Source of the DNA: Phocaeicola fibrisolvens
GTDB taxonomy: Bacteria; Bacteroidota; Bacteroidia; Bacteroidales; Bacteroidaceae
Length of the DNA: 64,000 nt
Assembly: GCF_025567125.1 (NCBI RefSeq)
Contig: NZ_JAOQJI010000012.1
Span: forward strand, 33,595 to 97,594
Direction of reading: 5' to 3'
Shown: piece after piece, positions 62,307-64,000 of the stretch
Position numbering within the stretch: the first letter of the stretch is position 1
How the letters are laid out: each line of letters starts with the position of its first letter
Made by a program: the position numbers and the translations under genes
Notes under the pieces: model-generated
Databases searched by the model: none
What the model saw: only the letters and a program-made list of their open reading frames with translations
Told to the model about the DNA's origin: nothing

Positions 62307-62332
62307 GGGACATTCAGTAGGGACATTCAGTA
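62307..62332 (+). repeat. Tandem duplication of the IS left end
   Basis: GGGACATTCAGTA occurs twice back to back, at 62307-62319 and 62320-62332. The second copy continues into AAT and matches the inverted end of the element at the right; the first copy does not continue. Confidence 0.8.
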
Positions 62333-62346
62333 AATAATATAAAATT

Positions 62347-62394
62347 AGCCAACTAATTCATACACAAAGTGTTGCGAATTAGCTGGCTTTTTTG
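62347..62394 (+). terminator. Hairpin terminator inside the IS left end
   Basis: Arms AGCCAACTAATTC (62347-62359) and GAATTAGCTGGCT (62376-62388) pair with one mismatch and are followed by T at 62387-62393. It lies between the left end and the transposase and would stop transcription entering from outside. Confidence 0.75.
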
Positions 62395-62461
62395 TATCTT
62401 TAGGTATTCCCCCGAAAATGAGGTTTGGCAGCCAAAACGGGGGAAATACTCCAACCAAGAT

Positions 62462-63820
62462 ATGGCAAAAGTACAAAATATTTCAGAAATTCACCCTACT
62501 TTGGGCTTTACAGAATTTGATATTCTGGAAAAATACCGCAAGAGTTTTAACGAGAGTGAGCTTGGCAGGCTTCACTCGGTGTTTCCGTTTGAGCGTATGG
62601 CAAAAGCCCTGGGCCTGTCGGAACAGCGACTGGGACGCAGGAACATCTTCAGCCCTGCGGCAAAGATTGCCCTCATGGTCCTGAAGGCATACACCGGATT
62701 CTCCGACAGACAGCTGGTGGAACATCTGAACGGTAACATACACTACCAGATGTTCTGCGGAATCATGATAGACCCGTCCTTTCCCATAACCAACTACAAG
62801 ATAGTCAGTGCCATCCGCAATGAGATGGCATCCCGTCTTGACATTGAATCCCTCCAGGAAGTGCTGGCCTCACACTGGAAGCCTTATCTTGAGAACCTTC
62901 ACGTGTGCATGACCGATGCCACATGCTACGAAAGCCACATGCGTTTTCCCACAGACATGAAACTCCTTTGGGAAAGCCTCTCATGGCTCTACAGGCATAT
63001 GTGTCGTCATTGCAGGAATCTGGGCATAAGACGTCCGCGCAACAAATATGATGATGTTGCCAAGGCTTATCTGTCCTACTGTAAGAAAAGAAAGAGAAAG
63101 GCATCAAGGACAAGGATGCTCAAGCGTCGTATGATCAGGCTTCTTGAAAAACTTCTCATGCAGTGGGATGGAATTCACAGGGAGCATGGGGGCTCACTCC
63201 GGTATACTCAGGATTACCGGAAGCGGCTTTCCATCATCAGAAAGGTTCTTGTACAGGAAAAGGAAATGTTTGAAGGACGGAAAGTCAGTGACCGTATCGT
63301 CAGCATTGACCGTCATTATGTACGTCCCATCGTAAGAGGCAAGGAAACGAAATCCGTCGAGTTCGGTGCGAAGGTCAACAATATACAGATAGACGGCATA
63401 TCGTTCATCGAACACCTCTCGTTCAAGGCTTTCAACGAGGGCATACGCCTGAAGGACTGCATCCGCATGCAGCAGAAGCTCATGAACGTGAGGGTAAGAT
63501 GCGTGGCAGCCGATTCCATCTATGCCAATAACGCCAACAGGAAGTTCTGTACGAAATACGGAATCTCCACTTCCTTCGTACGCAAGGGAAGGGCGGCCAG
63601 GGATGAATTCTTGAGGAAGGTTCTCAGAAGTGAACTTTCAAGGGAGAGGGCCACCCGGCTTGAAGGCAGCTTCGGCACACAGAAGCAGCATTACTCGCTC
63701 TCGAGGATAAGGGCACGGAACAGGAAGACGGAAATCCTGTGGATTTTCTTCGGAATACATACGGCAAATGCCGTACTGATGATTGACAGAATCAGGAACA
63801 GGACAGTTAAAGCGGCATGA
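62462..63820 (+). CDS. DDE transposase
   Basis: A 452-residue transposase from ATG 62462, chosen because the in-frame upstream part covers the internal terminator. An N-terminal InsH-like/DUF772 region (about 35-115, with KIALMVLKAYTGFSDRQLVE) is followed by a DDE catalytic core. The probable triad is D152 in MTDATCYES, D351 in AADSIYANN and E401 in RLEGSFGTQ. A basic insert at about 205-235 (KKRKRKASRTRMLKRRM) may bind DNA. The frame is intact, so the element may be active. Codon use (many AGG and ATA) differs from the flanking secDF gene. Confidence 0.9.
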   Translation: MAKVQNISEIHPTLGFTEFDILEKYRKSFNESELGRLHSVFPFERMAKALGLSEQRLGRRNIFSPAAKIALMVLKAYTGFSDRQLVEHLNGNIHYQMFCGIMIDPSFPITNYKIVSAIRNEMASRLDIESLQEVLASHWKPYLENLHVCMTDATCYESHMRFPTDMKLLWESLSWLYRHMCRHCRNLGIRRPRNKYDDVAKAYLSYCKKRKRKASRTRMLKRRMIRLLEKLLMQWDGIHREHGGSLRYTQDYRKRLSIIRKVLVQEKEMFEGRKVSDRIVSIDRHYVRPIVRGKETKSVEFGAKVNNIQIDGISFIEHLSFKAFNEGIRLKDCIRMQQKLMNVRVRCVAADSIYANNANRKFCTKYGISTSFVRKGRAARDEFLRKVLRSELSRERATRLEGSFGTQKQHYSLSRIRARNRKTEILWIFFGIHTANAVLMIDRIRNRTVKAA

Positions 63821-63922
63821 TATGATTTTACTGACAGAATAAGAAGAGGTCATTTGGCTTCTTCAGGAGTGTTATGTCCTGTCGGATAGAATTATGTGAG
63901 AATACACGAAAAAATGACAATA

Positions 63923-63977
63923 AAAATGGCATATGAAAATGATAGACCATAATCACTTCATATGCCATTTTATTTTT
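63923..63977 (+). terminator. Terminator after the transposase
   Basis: A 15-bp perfect stem AAAATGGCATATGAA (63923-63937) / TTCATATGCCATTTT (63957-63971) with a 19-base loop is followed by T-rich sequence, just inside the right end of the element. Confidence 0.8.
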
Positions 63978-64000
63978 GGGGGACATTTACTGAATATCCC

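Larger units (their letters stand above)
62320..64000 (+). mobile_element. Insertion sequence with DDE transposase (family not certain)
   Basis: The element runs from the left end GGGACATTCAGTAAAT (62320-62335) to the right end, whose reverse complement begins GGGATATTCAGTAAAT (63985-64000). This gives inverted repeats of about 16 bp with one mismatch. It carries one transposase gene (62462-63820), a hairpin near each end, and no passenger gene. The right end coincides with the window edge, so the exact end and the target duplication cannot be confirmed. The transposase N-terminus suggests the IS5/IS1182 group. Confidence 0.85.

Overview
This window is a chromosomal segment of a Bacteroidales bacterium, most likely Bacteroides or Phocaeicola. 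The evidence is a SusC/SusD pair, DUF-class proteins typical of the group (DUF3836, DUF3810, DUF4249, DUF2851), a three-subunit fumarate reductase operon, an SpmA-SpmB fusion, a SecD-SecF fusion, and many copies of the Bacteroides promoter (-33 TTTG, 19-21 bp, -7 TAnnTTTG). Genes are dense and most belong to core metabolism and information processing. No tRNA, rRNA or CRISPR was seen.

Layout. 1-8.7 kb: 3' part of leuS, a YitT-type membrane protein, a secreted beta-mannosidase and beta-hexosaminidase pair, and rdgB. 8.8-14.4 kb: a SusC/SusD pair facing a membrane-anchored winged-helix regulator on the other strand. 14.4-17.4 kb: a 22-bp-period repeat array, then a CAT-like acetyltransferase, panE and ychF on the minus strand. 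17.5-20.9 kb: a small secreted DUF3836 protein and polA. 21-22 kb: a polyprenyl diphosphate synthase. 22-29.9 kb: a long minus-strand run of spmAB, ybeY, mnmG, apt, uvrC, dtd, a MazG-like gene and deoC. It holds a perfect parS centromere site between mnmG and apt. 30-36.5 kb: a DUF3810 protein, a GNAT protein, parE, coaD and a C-terminal processing protease. 36.8-40.3 kb: frdCAB. 40.3-43 kb: a candidate small RNA with an operator-like palindrome in its promoter, dprA, a thioesterase and dus. 43-49 kb: a cell-surface signalling cluster (ECF sigma, FecR anti-sigma, STN-type TonB receptor, DUF4249 lipoprotein, small barrel-like protein), followed by a second structured repeat. 49-59 kb: a DUF2851 gene, dapB, two tandem signal peptidase genes (the second lacks both catalytic residues), a WbqC-like gene, two overlapping rhomboid genes, an EEP-family phosphatase or nuclease, and an M3 peptidase. 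59-62.3 kb: secDF. 62.3-64 kb: an insertion sequence with inverted ends that reaches the window edge.

How the parts fit. The mannosidase, hexosaminidase and SusC/D genes suggest foraging on host N-glycan-like material. frdCAB supports fumarate respiration. secDF, the signal peptidases, the rhomboids and the TonB systems serve the envelope. The less ordinary items are the parS site, the catalytically dead signal peptidase paralogue, the two 22-bp-period intergenic arrays, the operator-controlled candidate sRNA and the membrane-spanning winged-helix regulator. None of these could be tested by database search here.
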